Translations under genes and position numbers: made by a program
Shown here: piece after piece, positions 29,632-40,067 of the stretch
Layout: every line of letters starts with the position of its first letter
Numbering within the stretch: position 1 is the stretch's first letter
Assembly: GCF_004843725.1 (NCBI RefSeq)
Contig: NZ_CP039451.1
Location: forward strand, 370,501 to 434,500
Length of the DNA stretch: 64,000 nt
Origin: Psychroserpens sp. NJDZ02
GTDB taxonomy: Bacteria > Bacteroidota > Bacteroidia > Flavobacteriales > Flavobacteriaceae
Direction of reading: 5' to 3'
The notes under the pieces: model-generated
Seen by the model: the letters and a program-made list of their open reading frames with translations, nothing else
The model's database searches: none
Told to the model about the DNA's origin: nothing

Positions 29632-32600
29632 ATGGGATTATTTGATAATTTTTTTAACAACAAAAAAAACGTAACTGACAACCAAAACAAATCTGATGTA
29701 GAAATATTAATGATCGATTGGTTTAGTGAAGCCAAATTGAGTTACGATGAATATAACACCAGTTTTTATCCACAAGTGTTTGAGATTTTTAAAAACACCT
29801 CTTACATCGCTGATATAATAAGCGAATCCGAAGATGAAAAACATAATTTAGAATTAAATATTGCATTTATATATTTAATCTATCATTTTCCTGACAAGGA
29901 TTTGATTAAAAGATTAAAAGCTATTTTTTATAATAACACCAATCAAAATACACCTAACAGTTATTTTACAACCTCTTTTTCGAAACAACAGTGTGCATCA
30001 TATCCGGAATACGAGTTCTTCCAAAAAACCGTAAATTTAATATTCCACACCTATCTACACATCTCCGGTAACAGGAATCCATATGATGATTCCCACAAAT
30101 ATAAATCACTTAAATTTTCCTTCCCTGAAGGGTTTATCCGTGTAATGGATTTTGCAAAAGACATAAAAACAGAAAACAAACTTTATGTTTTTTTAGGTTT
30201 TTATTGTTACAAACAAAATGATTACTCAACCAGTCAGTATATGTCTGCAACAGACAAGGTACAGAACCATTTAAAAGATATTGTTCTTAAGGAGATAAAC
30301 ACATTAAATAAAAGCACTTATATTCAACTAGATTTAGAGCTGTTTCAAGAATTTTTCGATTTGTATTATTATAAAAAAGGATTTAAAAAATGGACCAATA
30401 CTAAACCTAATCAAAGACAAGATTTAGGGATTTTGGACTTTCCTGATTTTGTCAATTTCATAGCTACAAATGACACCAATCTATTAGTTAAATATTTATT
30501 ATTATCCTTAAATTTAAAGAGCTTCTACACTGATGACTTTTTAATAAAAACGGTTATTTATTTAGAAAATCAACTAAAACCAGATGAAGATATATTTTTA
30601 GATTTTTTGACTATTTACCCTGTTTATAATGAGGTCATTATTGACAATCTATACATACCGTTAGCAAAAAAAATTGGAATACAGTACCATAGTGAAATAA
30701 GAAAAAAACTGGAAAACATTATTTTAAATCAATCCACTAAAGCCAAACACCTCACATTTTTTAACGCGCTAACCAATACCATCCAAGATAAGATAGAGAA
30801 AGAAATCGCACAAGCAAAATACACAGGATCAGTTGCGATTATTGATACTGCACATGGTTGGACTGCCTTTTTGGAGGGAGATAAAAACAAATCTATTAAA
30901 AGCAACTTTAAGGAAGTCACAAAGATTATTGATCTATCGCTTGTAAAAATTAAATCAGGCTACTACGATGATGCTTATCAAACCGTTATAGAAATAAATC
31001 TAAATGGAGAGACCCAAAAAATTAAGCATGAACATATTAACGCCATTTTATTTAATGAAAATATAGGATATCAATTAATACCTGTCCCATTTAAGATAAT
31101 GGAAGTTATAAATGACAAATACTATAAAGGGACCAAATATTTTTGTGGCTTACAATTTTTAAACCAAGAGCAATATAATTACCTGATTTCAACTTATTTA
31201 ATTGGAGATTTTCTAGACATAAATATCGAAAAAAATTACTCAAACTATAATTTTGCCAATAACAATCCGCTAACATTTAAAGCATTTACTTTAGAAAAAA
31301 CTAAAAATGTGTCTACCAATGCCTTTTTGGCTGACAATAACTGGAAATGGTTTAAGGAAAAATATGTAGACCAGCTACCCTCTGCAAAACAATGGTATGA
31401 CTTAATGGAGATAATAATCAGTTTTTCAGGAAGTAAAAAGCCGACAAAAAAATGGAATACTGAAATAGCTACTGCAATAAAAAAACATGGTGAATCTTTG
31501 TTTTACAAAGAATTAAGAACATTAATTGACAGCTCGATAAAAGAAGATTTTTGGTATTTTGATTCTAATAGAAATGCTCTAAAAGCAATAGCATGGACTT
31601 GCAGCTTATCAAATGATGCGGTGTCATTGATTATTTTGAAACAAATTATTTCTAATTCATATACAAAAGTACCTAATGTAGGTCCAAGATCTGGAGCAAT
31701 TGGTAATTCTGCTTTAGAAGCTCTTATTGTGCATCCAAACCCGGATAGTTTTGGGATATTAAATCTATTAAGAAATCAAACTAAATATGCCCGTTTTGCA
31801 AATGTATTAGACAAATACATAGATAAATATATTGATCATTCTGATGAAGATGAGCAACAATTAGCAGATAAAGCTATTCCTGATTTCGATTTTAACAACG
31901 GAGAAAAAATTGTGCAATATTCTGGCTTTGCTGTAAAATATGTAATCAAAAACAAAAAACTAAGTAAAAAATGGATCGTAGATGCAAAAGAAACAACGAC
32001 TACACCAGCTTTTATAAAGGAAGAAAATGCAAAAATACTAAAAGAAGTCTCTTCAGAATTTAAATCAATAAACACCTTTTTTAAATTAACCAAATCCCGA
32101 GTTAAAACCTATTGGCTTAACAATAGACAATGGGATTATAAACAGTGGAATACCAATTTAAACCATAACGAAATGTTAAGTCCATGGCTTAATGGATTAC
32201 TATGGAAAAATAAAACTCAAGAGTCTACTTTTATGCTATTGGATAACAAAGTCATAAATAGCGCTAAAAAAGAAATTAAAATAGCAGATAGCGACATTAT
32301 CGCCTTATGGCATCCTGTAATGTCTACAAGTAATGAAATAATAGATTGGCAAAAATTTGTATTAAAAAATAAAATTGACCAATCGGAAAGACAAGTATTT
32401 AGAGAGTTTTATCCTTTTTCTGATTCAGAATTAAAATTAGATGACACCTCAAGGTTTAATCATCACTTCTTAACTGTAAAAAAACTAATGGCTATTGCCA
32501 ATTCCGCAGGTTGGATTTTTACCTACGTACATGAAGATGTCAATTGGCCTAGAGTCTATATAAAAGCACTTGATATTACGGCACATCTTAAATGCGAATA

Positions 32601-33186
32601 TAACCGCAACGATTTTGCAATCCCCACGAAAGGCTTTTATTTTACTAAAAATGACACACGAAAAATTTCTTATAATGATAAGGTTGAAAAAATTATGTTT
32701 GATAAAATACCAGAAACAACACGTTCTGAAATATGTAGAGATATAGACTTATTTATCGCTACAACAAGTGTCGCCCATAATATTGAATTATCAGAACAAA
32801 CAGAATTACTAAAACAATACAGAGAAGATTTCTCTTTTGGTAAATTTTCTGACAATGCACAAGCCAAAATAAGAAAACAAATAATAACCCTAATTGGAGA
32901 ACAAATAGGATTAAAAAAAATCAACTTTGAAAAAAACTACTTATTAATTGATGGCGAATTAAATAAATACACAATTAATTTAGGTAGTGGTTTTGCACAA
33001 CTAAAAGAGACAAAAAGACACATTCCAATTATACCTAATACAAACGTTATTAAAAAGAAGATTAATAAATATGGAGCTATCACAGGTGATGACACATTAT
33101 ATATCATATTAGCTAAAGCATTATTTCTGCAAAATGACGCCGACATTACAGATCAAAAAATACTGCAAATAATAAAAAATAAATAA
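29632..33186 (+). CDS. Large DUF4132-domain protein
   Basis: 1184 residues, cytosolic. The C-terminal third holds the DUF4132 signature: RQVFREFYPFSDSELKLDD (about 918), then SRFNHHFLTVKKLMAIANSAGW, PRVYIKALDITAHLKCEY and a final IIPNTNVIKKKINKYGAITG. DUF4132 proteins (sometimes called MolR-like) have no proven biochemical activity. The N-terminal 800 residues contain alpha-helical repeat-like stretches (HEAT-like around 660-750, ALKAIAWTCSLSNDAVSLII) and an inserted beta-rich domain around 395-520. It overlaps the next gene by one base (TAATG), forming an operon of three or four genes. Confidence 0.75.
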   Translation: MGLFDNFFNNKKNVTDNQNKSDVEILMIDWFSEAKLSYDEYNTSFYPQVFEIFKNTSYIADIISESEDEKHNLELNIAFIYLIYHFPDKDLIKRLKAIFYNNTNQNTPNSYFTTSFSKQQCASYPEYEFFQKTVNLIFHTYLHISGNRNPYDDSHKYKSLKFSFPEGFIRVMDFAKDIKTENKLYVFLGFYCYKQNDYSTSQYMSATDKVQNHLKDIVLKEINTLNKSTYIQLDLELFQEFFDLYYYKKGFKKWTNTKPNQRQDLGILDFPDFVNFIATNDTNLLVKYLLLSLNLKSFYTDDFLIKTVIYLENQLKPDEDIFLDFLTIYPVYNEVIIDNLYIPLAKKIGIQYHSEIRKKLENIILNQSTKAKHLTFFNALTNTIQDKIEKEIAQAKYTGSVAIIDTAHGWTAFLEGDKNKSIKSNFKEVTKIIDLSLVKIKSGYYDDAYQTVIEINLNGETQKIKHEHINAILFNENIGYQLIPVPFKIMEVINDKYYKGTKYFCGLQFLNQEQYNYLISTYLIGDFLDINIEKNYSNYNFANNNPLTFKAFTLEKTKNVSTNAFLADNNWKWFKEKYVDQLPSAKQWYDLMEIIISFSGSKKPTKKWNTEIATAIKKHGESLFYKELRTLIDSSIKEDFWYFDSNRNALKAIAWTCSLSNDAVSLIILKQIISNSYTKVPNVGPRSGAIGNSALEALIVHPNPDSFGILNLLRNQTKYARFANVLDKYIDKYIDHSDEDEQQLADKAIPDFDFNNGEKIVQYSGFAVKYVIKNKKLSKKWIVDAKETTTTPAFIKEENAKILKEVSSEFKSINTFFKLTKSRVKTYWLNNRQWDYKQWNTNLNHNEMLSPWLNGLLWKNKTQESTFMLLDNKVINSAKKEIKIADSDIIALWHPVMSTSNEIIDWQKFVLKNKIDQSERQVFREFYPFSDSELKLDDTSRFNHHFLTVKKLMAIANSAGWIFTYVHEDVNWPRVYIKALDITAHLKCEYNRNDFAIPTKGFYFTKNDTRKISYNDKVEKIMFDKIPETTRSEICRDIDLFIATTSVAHNIELSEQTELLKQYREDFSFGKFSDNAQAKIRKQIITLIGEQIGLKKINFEKNYLLIDGELNKYTINLGSGFAQLKETKRHIPIIPNTNVIKKKINKYGAITGDDTLYIILAKALFLQNDADITDQKILQIIKNK

Positions 33187-34199
33187 TGAAAAACATCTAT
33201 ATCCTATGCTTAATAGTGTTTATGAGTTGTCAAGACAAGACGGCAACTAAATTACCTAGATTTGACTTTAGTAAGACAAAATACTTCTTAGCAGAAAGAG
33301 ATTGTTGCAGTAATATGGGTGATTATATGCTATTTGAGTTTAAAGATAAAAAGGACTCATTAAAAGGAATAGCAACCCACATTAGTTTTTTTAAAGACAG
33401 TCCAACTGTTATTAAAGGCACACTCAAAGACTCTATTATTAAATTCACTTATAAAGAGAGCGGAAGAAAAGACTCTACAGCTTATGGAATAATTGGAAAG
33501 GATCAAATTAAACTTCAATTAAATGGTCATAACAACCTTACTTTAAAAGAGATTGATTCTATAACCTATTACACAAAGTATTTAGAAGCACATCCTAAAT
33601 TATTAACGTTACAAAAAGATACAATTATAGGGGATTATCTTTTCGAGCTGAAAATAAAAAATTGGAATTCGAGAACTAAACATGGTGTATCCACAATAAC
33701 GATTAAAGACAAAACATCTAAAGCGGACATTCAGCAAATTACATCAGAAGCATTTTATTTTTATAATAAAGATAAATTGTATTTTAATTATTACGAAGAT
33801 TATAATTTTGATAATATTACGGATTTATCTTTTTATACTGGAACCAATGGACCGTATGCCTCAAATAGCTTTAATTATTATATTTATGACAAAGCAGAGA
33901 AAAAATTTATTAGAAGTATTGCTTATGAAACCATAGCAAACGCAGTTTCGTTTGAAGTCGATACCGTTGATAACAGGATGCTTAGTTATAACAAAGGAAG
34001 TTGTTGCATGCATTATGCAGATGCTTACAAATGGGTAAATGATACACTACAGTTAGTTAAAAGTCTTTCCGTAGATAACCAATACAAACATAGGGTTATT
34101 TTAAAACAAAGAATTGATGGACAATTAAAAACAATACTAGATAAACCAGATTCCCATTTTACAGAACAGGACATGACTAAAATCTACGATAGTTTTTAA
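33186..34199 (+). CDS. Lipoprotein of unknown function
   Basis: 337 residues. Signal MKNIYILCLIVFMSC with a lipobox (FMSC), mature start QDKTATK. The C-terminal half is beta-rich with Tyr-rich strands (FYNKDKLYFNYYEDYNFDNI, then TDLSFYTGTNGPYASNSFNY) resembling FG-GAP/VCBS-like readouts of the sort found in Bacteroidota lipoproteins (XAC2610-like), but no calcium motif is certain. Two Cys-Cys pairs (RDCCSNM near residue 40 and KGSCCMHY near 275) are unusual and may form disulfides. Translationally coupled to the DUF4132 gene. Confidence 0.65.
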   Translation: MKNIYILCLIVFMSCQDKTATKLPRFDFSKTKYFLAERDCCSNMGDYMLFEFKDKKDSLKGIATHISFFKDSPTVIKGTLKDSIIKFTYKESGRKDSTAYGIIGKDQIKLQLNGHNNLTLKEIDSITYYTKYLEAHPKLLTLQKDTIIGDYLFELKIKNWNSRTKHGVSTITIKDKTSKADIQQITSEAFYFYNKDKLYFNYYEDYNFDNITDLSFYTGTNGPYASNSFNYYIYDKAEKKFIRSIAYETIANAVSFEVDTVDNRMLSYNKGSCCMHYADAYKWVNDTLQLVKSLSVDNQYKHRVILKQRIDGQLKTILDKPDSHFTEQDMTKIYDSF

Positions 34200-34293
34200 A
34201 ACAGACTAAAAAAAATCTTAAAAAAACTAACATCATTTACTTATATTACTAACCTAACATAAGTAAACACCCCATTATAGACTACATATTACT

Positions 34294-35694
34294 ATGACGA
34301 CACCTTTAAAAACACTACTTGTTATTTGCACAACCTTATTTTGCACGCTTTGTTTTGCACAACGCCATTATACGGTTAAAGCAAAAAACGGACTAATTAT
34401 AAGAGAAAACCCAACCGTTACTAGTGAGCGGCTTGGTAAGCTACTTTACGACTATCAATTTGAAGTAGATCAAAAAGAGGTTAACAAATTAGATACCATT
34501 AGCGACATCGTTGGACGCTGGATTCTAGTTAAAAAGGACACCATAAAAGGCTATGTATTTGATGGCTTTATGCAAAGAGCATATAATACAAACGCTTATA
34601 GATTATACGGTCTGGTTAAATCTGTAAAAACGCACTCCTATTATACCAGTAATACAGAAAAAATAAAACAAGGGAAGCATATTAAATTTAACAAACAGGG
34701 CAAAAAAACGCAAGTCTATGAGTATGATGACCAATGGGTATTAGATGAAGAGTACGTTTACAACAAAAAAGACCAATTGATATCCAAATATAAATACGAC
34801 GTCATTACCCAGTATAAATACGACAAGAAAGGTAATGAAACAGAGCAACTTCGTTTTGATAATAACAAAACGCCTAAGACTAAGTTTTTAACTACTTACG
34901 ATAGTCAAGGTAATACGATGTCTTCTGAGTATTATGACTATAAAGAAGAGAATAGCACGAAGTCGATTTACACCTATAACCATGCTAATAAACAGACTAA
35001 AGCGACGCATTATAATGCGGATGGAAAATTAAACAGCACCTATTTATACGACTATTTAAAGGATACTATTTTAGTGAAAAAATATAAAATTGATTCTGAA
35101 AACAATAAAAGAGTCGTCGCTGAAAGACTACTAAATGATTCTTTAGGTTTTATAACCGAAAAATATGTAGAATACTTTCCAAAAGAAACCGAGTATAACA
35201 AAGGTAAATTATACACCTATAACCAAAAAGTGTATGATAAACAACATCAATTAATAGAAACAACGACCTACGAGGCGGCTGAAAGTCAGTTTCCAAACAT
35301 TGGGTTTTCTGGTGGCGGTGGTAATTATGACGAACGGTTCGTTAAACAGTATCACAATGGAGAAATCACCTCTTTTAAAAACTACAGAAAACTATATTAC
35401 AAACAAAAAGACCAAGAAGTATTAATAGAAGCGATCAATTACAAGCATAATTATTCTGATGAGCTATATCACAGCTATTATAGTGATTTTAAGGAATCCT
35501 ATAGAAATGAATATTACTACGACTATAACAATACGCTAATAAAACATATTGAATATGGAGACGATCTAAAAACAATAAGAACCACCAAAGATTATGCTTA
35601 CGTTTTTGACAACAATGGTAATTGGACCGTAAAAAAGATATTTGAAAATGGTAAATTGTACCAAGTGTATAAACAAGAATTGGAATACTATTAA
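34294..35694 (+). CDS. Secreted SH3-domain protein with YD-like repeats
   Basis: 466 residues with a signal peptide (to CFAQ, about residue 22). Residues about 23-95 are a bacterial SH3-like domain (YTVKAKNGLIIRENPTVTSE, LGKLLYDYQFEV). From about 120 the chain has imperfect YD/RHS-like repeats (YDKKGNETEQLRFDNN, TYDSQGNTMSSEYYD, YNHANKQTKATHYNADGK), each a short beta-hairpin of the wall-associated repeat type. It lacks an RHS core cleavage motif or a toxin tip, so it reads as a surface scaffold or binding protein. 94 bp after the lipoprotein gene. Confidence 0.65.
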   Translation: MTTPLKTLLVICTTLFCTLCFAQRHYTVKAKNGLIIRENPTVTSERLGKLLYDYQFEVDQKEVNKLDTISDIVGRWILVKKDTIKGYVFDGFMQRAYNTNAYRLYGLVKSVKTHSYYTSNTEKIKQGKHIKFNKQGKKTQVYEYDDQWVLDEEYVYNKKDQLISKYKYDVITQYKYDKKGNETEQLRFDNNKTPKTKFLTTYDSQGNTMSSEYYDYKEENSTKSIYTYNHANKQTKATHYNADGKLNSTYLYDYLKDTILVKKYKIDSENNKRVVAERLLNDSLGFITEKYVEYFPKETEYNKGKLYTYNQKVYDKQHQLIETTTYEAAESQFPNIGFSGGGGNYDERFVKQYHNGEITSFKNYRKLYYKQKDQEVLIEAINYKHNYSDELYHSYYSDFKESYRNEYYYDYNNTLIKHIEYGDDLKTIRTTKDYAYVFDNNGNWTVKKIFENGKLYQVYKQELEYY

Positions 35695-35828
35695 TACACA
35701 CTAACTCCTGTTTTTTATTAAACAAACGTCACAGCAATACTTATTACAACACATAATATAAACTTAGCAATTAAAATTAAGCTATCAATTAAACCTCAAC
35801 CGCCATTCAAAATACAGCGCAAACTATC

Positions 35829-35857
35829 AAAACCACCTAATTGGGTGGTTTTTTTTT
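35829..35857 (+). terminator. Terminator at the left edge of array part 2
   Basis: AACCACC (35831-35837) pairs with GGTGGTT (35844-35850) around TAATTG, followed by nine T. It ends the 27.3-35.7 kb transcription block and directly abuts a family A repeat. Confidence 0.85.
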
Positions 35858-35858
35858 A

Positions 35859-36030
35859 TGCCTTTACGGAAACCCGTAACGCATACTTATGGCAGTGTTG
35901 TAAATTACACCTGTCCAATAAATATACGTAGTTCTACGTATTTCATAGGAATTAGATTAGTTGTAGGTTTGTGTGACCTAGACTCACAGGTTATTAGTGC
36001 TTAAGAGGTATTTATATAATTAGTTATCGG
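35859..36030 (+). repeat. Family A repeat, copy A3
   Basis: Divergent copy: the hairpin ACGG-AAA-CCCGT, the TACGTAGTTCTACGTA palindrome and promoter (TTTC 35941-35944, TAGGTTTG 35964-35971) are kept, while the spacer reads ATAGGAATTAG instead of ACACGTATAAG, still 19 bases. Ends at GTTATCGG (36023). Confidence 0.8.
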
Positions 36031-36074
36031 ATATTAAGTAATTAGGTAACTACTTAACGAAAATTAAAAACTAT

Positions 36075-36683
36075 ATGCAAAAAAAAGAAATAATTAGAGA
36101 TACAATAGTAAAAGTTATTCAACCGATTTCTGACAATTCAGAAATATATAAGGAGATTATTAATTCCCAAAGCCAAACATATAATATACTAATAGTTGTT
36201 TTTTTAGGCATAATTGCCCTATTCGCAGGAGCAACTTGGCTTTATAACAAAAAGATTGTCAAAACGGAAATAATTAAGGAGACCGATAAAATATTTCAAG
36301 AAGAAAAGGAAAAATTAATAAAGCAGTTTAAAACAGAATTTGAAGGTGAATTGAATTTCGTCAAAGGAGAAAGTGCCAGATTATTTGCTAATAGTATTAA
36401 AGGGGGAAAACCTGGAGACAATTCAAATAAGTTTTATTGGTGGATGCAATGTATCAAATATTACAAAGCAATTGATAAGGGAAAAGCCGTACGAATATCT
36501 ACAGAAAAGGCATTGTATGCCTTAAATAAATGTATTGAAACCAAAGAAAAATCAAAAAACTATATTTTAGAAGCATATCCTGAATTAACTTCTAATTTTT
36601 ATGACATAATAGAAATTATTCCTGATGCATTGGATAAAGAGAAATCTGAAATAAAAAAATTGACCGATGAATTACTAAAATAA
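36075..36683 (+). CDS. Cassette membrane protein with cytosolic tail
   Basis: 202 residues. One transmembrane helix (about 40-58, ILIVVFLGIIALFAGATWLY) separates a short N-terminus from a charged helical region (EETDKIFQEEKEKLIKQFK-like coiled coil) and a C-terminal helical domain (FYWWMQCIKYYKAIDKGKAV, LYALNKCIETKEKS) reminiscent of a TPR pair. No family recognised. Promoter from repeat A3. Confidence 0.6.
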   Translation: MQKKEIIRDTIVKVIQPISDNSEIYKEIINSQSQTYNILIVVFLGIIALFAGATWLYNKKIVKTEIIKETDKIFQEEKEKLIKQFKTEFEGELNFVKGESARLFANSIKGGKPGDNSNKFYWWMQCIKYYKAIDKGKAVRISTEKALYALNKCIETKEKSKNYILEAYPELTSNFYDIIEIIPDALDKEKSEIKKLTDELLK

Positions 36684-36837
36684 CTTTTATTAAAACCGCA
36701 TAAAAAGAATTGTGTTTTGATACTTAATCAAAAGTCATTTCGTGTTTATAATGTCTAATTCCCCTTCGAAAAACCCTCACAAACATATCCACAACTAACC
36801 ATATAATAATACGTTGGCAGAAATAAAAAGAACCTAA
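36684..36837 (+). repeat. Family C attC-like spacer
   Basis: AACCGCATAAAAAG at about 36693 through ACGTTGGCAG at 36811 spans about 125 bp. It contains a CCTTCG hairpin remnant and the conserved tail ACAACTAACCATATAATAAT before the core. This is the most compact inter-gene spacer and within the size range of classical attC sites. Confidence 0.55.
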
Positions 36838-37782
36838 ATGAAACATATTGAAACACTTTTAACTGAAATGACAATAGAACAGAAAGCACCTATTGTAAAA
36901 ATTTTAGGATTAAAAAGTAATAACAATAAATTAATTAATGAAAAGTTAAGTAAAATTTTACTTCCTGTTGGCGGTTTTTTACAAACACCTTTAAATTATA
37001 ATCAATTCGTTGAAAAAATAGCAACTGCTAATAATGAAAAAATTGATTTCTCATTAGGAATTGCAAGTGCAGAAAAAGAGTTATACTTAAAACTATTTCA
37101 ACAAGAATTTGAAAAATTAACAGAAGAAGAAAAAGATAATATTAATAAAGAATTAGAAAAAGCTGGATTGGATAAAACCCAAATAAAATCTTTGAGCGGA
37201 ATATCTGCACTTGGAGCAGCACAACTTTCAGGTTTTGGAATTTATCTTTTAGCTTCATCTACTTTAGGAGCAATAACTTCAATTATAGGAATCACCTTAC
37301 CTTTTGCTTTTTATACAGGAATGTCTTCAGTTATTTCATTTGTGATAGGTCCTGTAGGTTTTTTAGTAATGGGTGTTTTAGTTTATAGAAGTTTCAAAAA
37401 TGTTAAAAGTTGGGATGAAGCTTTTGACCTACTTAAAGCTTCTTGGAATGGAATAAAAACTTTTGCTATTGGAGACACAGCTCGAAGTGCTTTAGTTTTT
37501 AAATATTTTGCAGCAACAAGAATTGTTCTGACAGAAAATTTACGAAATCAAATAAAGGAAAACTCTTCTCTAATAAAGATTAAGAAAGTTAATATTTCAA
37601 AAATTGAAATAGAAATTAATCATAATGAAAATGAAATTGATCTGTTAAAAGTCAAAATAGATAATTTTAAAAATAGGATTAAAGAAAAAATTAATGATAA
37701 AAAATTAATAGCAAATGATATTTTAAACTCTGAGAATGCATCAAAATTAAAATTATCTAAAATTGAGAAATTAAACAAATGA
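36838..37782 (+). CDS. Cassette protein with hydrophobic centre (YaaW-like, tentative)
   Basis: 314 residues. Helical N-terminus; residues about 127-185 are two or three hydrophobic segments rich in Gly/Ala/Ser (GISALGAAQLSGFGIYLLAS, IGITLPFAFYTGMSSVISFV, GPVGFLVMGVLVY); then a long charged coiled coil to the end. The helix-glycine-rich hydrophobic layout recalls YaaW/DUF3944-related proteins and some pore-forming or membrane-tethered defence proteins, but no family is certain. The unit starts at GTTGGCAG (36813). Confidence 0.5.
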   Translation: MKHIETLLTEMTIEQKAPIVKILGLKSNNNKLINEKLSKILLPVGGFLQTPLNYNQFVEKIATANNEKIDFSLGIASAEKELYLKLFQQEFEKLTEEEKDNINKELEKAGLDKTQIKSLSGISALGAAQLSGFGIYLLASSTLGAITSIIGITLPFAFYTGMSSVISFVIGPVGFLVMGVLVYRSFKNVKSWDEAFDLLKASWNGIKTFAIGDTARSALVFKYFAATRIVLTENLRNQIKENSSLIKIKKVNISKIEIEINHNENEIDLLKVKIDNFKNRIKEKINDKKLIANDILNSENASKLKLSKIEKLNK

Positions 37783-37940
37783 ATAAGTCCTTCTATTAGC
37801 ACAGTGTTTAATTAATTGATGCTTTTTGTCTACTTACAAGCATTCCTTCGGAATATTCTATCTGTAATTTATTTGCTAACTTTAGTACATAAAACATGTA
37901 ACTATTTTACATAAAACCGTACCAATTAAACTCAAAATGA

Positions 37941-38462
37941 ATGACTGAAAGAGAAATTATTAATCATATTGATTTATTATTTAAAAAAATAACAGACTTT
38001 AATGCGTTTTCGATTAATAACATTCTGTTTGAAGAATTAAAACCTGATGAAAAAAATAAAGATAACGTCAAAACATTCCAAATCATTATAAAAGAAACAA
38101 AATTATTTGGATTGAATAATAACTTGTTTAAACTATATAATGACAATGAATGGTATTCTTTAACTGAAAAAGGAAAAGAATTAAAACTATCTAAAAAAGA
38201 TTTTATAAAATTCTCTAATGGCATTAATAAAACGAAATGGTATAATGATAATTGGATTGGATACGTTATTGCTTTAATAGTTTTATTTTTTAGTGTTTAT
38301 CAACATTTTGAAAAAAGAACATTATCAAGTAAAGTTGATTCTTTAAAAAAAGAACGAGACTCTTTGAATAACCAAATAGAATTTCATAAAATTGCTAATT
38401 ACAACTTGAAACTAAAATTAGAAAAAAAAAAAAAAATAACACAACCTGTTTCTTTAAAATAA
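37941..38462 (+). CDS. Cassette protein: winged-helix-like domain, membrane helix, coiled coil
   Basis: 173 residues. Residues 1-95 look like a small helix-turn-helix or winged-helix fold ending in WYSLTEKGKELKLSKKDF (the ...LTEKG... turn is typical of wing regions). A transmembrane helix (about 110-126, IGYVIALIVLFFSVYQHF) and a Lys/Glu coiled coil follow. Similar three-part small proteins are common in Bacteroidota accessory regions and have no assigned role. The start at 37941 follows a degenerate core (ACCGTACC). Confidence 0.55.
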   Translation: MTEREIINHIDLLFKKITDFNAFSINNILFEELKPDEKNKDNVKTFQIIIKETKLFGLNNNLFKLYNDNEWYSLTEKGKELKLSKKDFIKFSNGINKTKWYNDNWIGYVIALIVLFFSVYQHFEKRTLSSKVDSLKKERDSLNNQIEFHKIANYNLKLKLEKKKKITQPVSLK

Positions 38463-39066
38463 TATATGTGTAAAATATCCAGAAAACATAAATTTTTACC
38501 TAAAGACACTTAATATTGTTTCAGATAACGATGAACAATTAAATTCAGAAAAAAACAATAAGAACTCCTTACAATCAACCTAACAACTCTTTCCATAATT
38601 AAAAGCCCTCTGCTCACACCACCATACGTAATCTAATTCTTTAAGAGGACTATTATTTCCACCAATATAGCCCTCAGAAACACATAAAACAATCCACAAA
38701 TCATCACTTCAAAGAGTTTTACACCTTAAACACTATCCTCAAGTTTAAATACAAGCTTCAACTTGTGTACATATCCAAATTTCAAAAAGAAAGGCGCTCA
38801 GCCCTTCCTTACTTCAGACACCAATAGCGTTTGCTTAGCCGGGTAAACAGACCTTTGTTTATGATTCCTGAGAGCTCTGCATTCTCTAAATTAATTATTC
38901 CCCTTTCGGTACATAAAAAAATGTACATGATAGACATATACAGCCTTTATCATTAATTGCTATTTTAAGGCTAGTTACGAACATTCCTGCGGAATATTCT
39001 ATCTGTGATTTATTTGTTAACTTAGTTGCTTAAACCGCCCAAACTAATCTTATACAATCACGTTTA
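38463..39066 (+). repeat. Decayed family B-like block with attC-like 3' half
   Basis: No gene in this 621-bp gap. The text from about 38605 (CTCTGCTCACACCACC) to 38900 follows family B in order but is heavily mutated. The last 110 bp (from about 38955) keep the CATTCCT-GCGG-AATATTC hairpin and the tail AAACTAATCTTATACAATCA before CGTTTAGGG (39061). Confidence 0.6.
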
Positions 39067-39083
39067 GGGCATAAAAAAATAAG

Positions 39084-40067
39084 ATGAAACAAAGAACTTA
39101 TCTATTGGCTATAGCTTTTATCTTTTTATATTTCTTTATTTGTACGGCACAAAATATAAATAAAACCGAACACAACAAGACGACCTATTCAAGTAAAAAC
39201 AGAGGATGTGAACCTATAGCATATCAATATGGAGACCATTGGACTAACTTCTCTCCAGGCACTTTTAATGCCACTACATTAGTATATGAATCAACGGAAT
39301 TAAATGCTAAAACAATTGATACTTTACCCTTTAATACATCGGTTAATATACTTGCCGAATATCCTGATTATTTTCTTATCTGTACTCAAAACAGAGAAAG
39401 TGGTTATGTCAATAAAAAAGAGATATACCTCCAGTCCATTTTTTGGGGACTTAAAATGCGCACCTACTTATTTGGTATAAGCGCGTATGGCACCAATGAT
39501 GAAACTAGTTGTGACAACAGTAAATTACAAGTGATTAAAATAAATGATAAGAAAGAAATATTAAATGTATATCAAGATAGTATTTATGGCAAGGATTATA
39601 GTATCAATCAAATACATAATTCAGCGTTAAAAAATTCAGAAGCATTATTTCATCTTAGTTATCACTGTTATTCGGGAATAGGAGTTGAAGTAAATAATTT
39701 TATTGTTGACAATGGAGAACAATTGTCTCGTTTAGTTTTAACAAGTGGCTCAGGAGACGGTGGTATTTTCGATCAAAGTATTGTTTATTTGCCATTAACA
39801 TTAACAAATGGAAAAAAGATAATTCTTGCAAAAAATGGTGTTCTAAGTATTAATCAAATAACCGCAGAACCAGAAATTTTTCCTTATCCAAAAGATTTAA
39901 AAATACCTATAGAAGAATTAATAGTTGTACAAGATATATCTGAAGAATACATAGATGGATATAAAACGGACGGAACAATGGCACGAGATATCGTAACTCA
40001 TGCAACAACATTTTACCAATGGAACGGCACTACATTACTTAAAATAAAAACTTTAAAAGGACACTAA
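39084..40067 (+). CDS. Secreted cassette protein with SH3-like domain
   Basis: 327 residues with a signal peptide (to about residue 22, ICTAQ). Residues about 60-115 look like a bacterial SH3 domain (STELNAKTIDTLPFNTSVNI, YFLICTQNRESGYVNKKEIY). The rest is beta-rich with no recognised catalytic motif. Ends without a clear complementary arm, although CACCCTATATAATAAAC at about 40088 loosely mirrors its start GTTTAGGGC. Confidence 0.6.
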   Translation: MKQRTYLLAIAFIFLYFFICTAQNINKTEHNKTTYSSKNRGCEPIAYQYGDHWTNFSPGTFNATTLVYESTELNAKTIDTLPFNTSVNILAEYPDYFLICTQNRESGYVNKKEIYLQSIFWGLKMRTYLFGISAYGTNDETSCDNSKLQVIKINDKKEILNVYQDSIYGKDYSINQIHNSALKNSEALFHLSYHCYSGIGVEVNNFIVDNGEQLSRLVLTSGSGDGGIFDQSIVYLPLTLTNGKKIILAKNGVLSINQITAEPEIFPYPKDLKIPIEELIVVQDISEEYIDGYKTDGTMARDIVTHATTFYQWNGTTLLKIKTLKGH

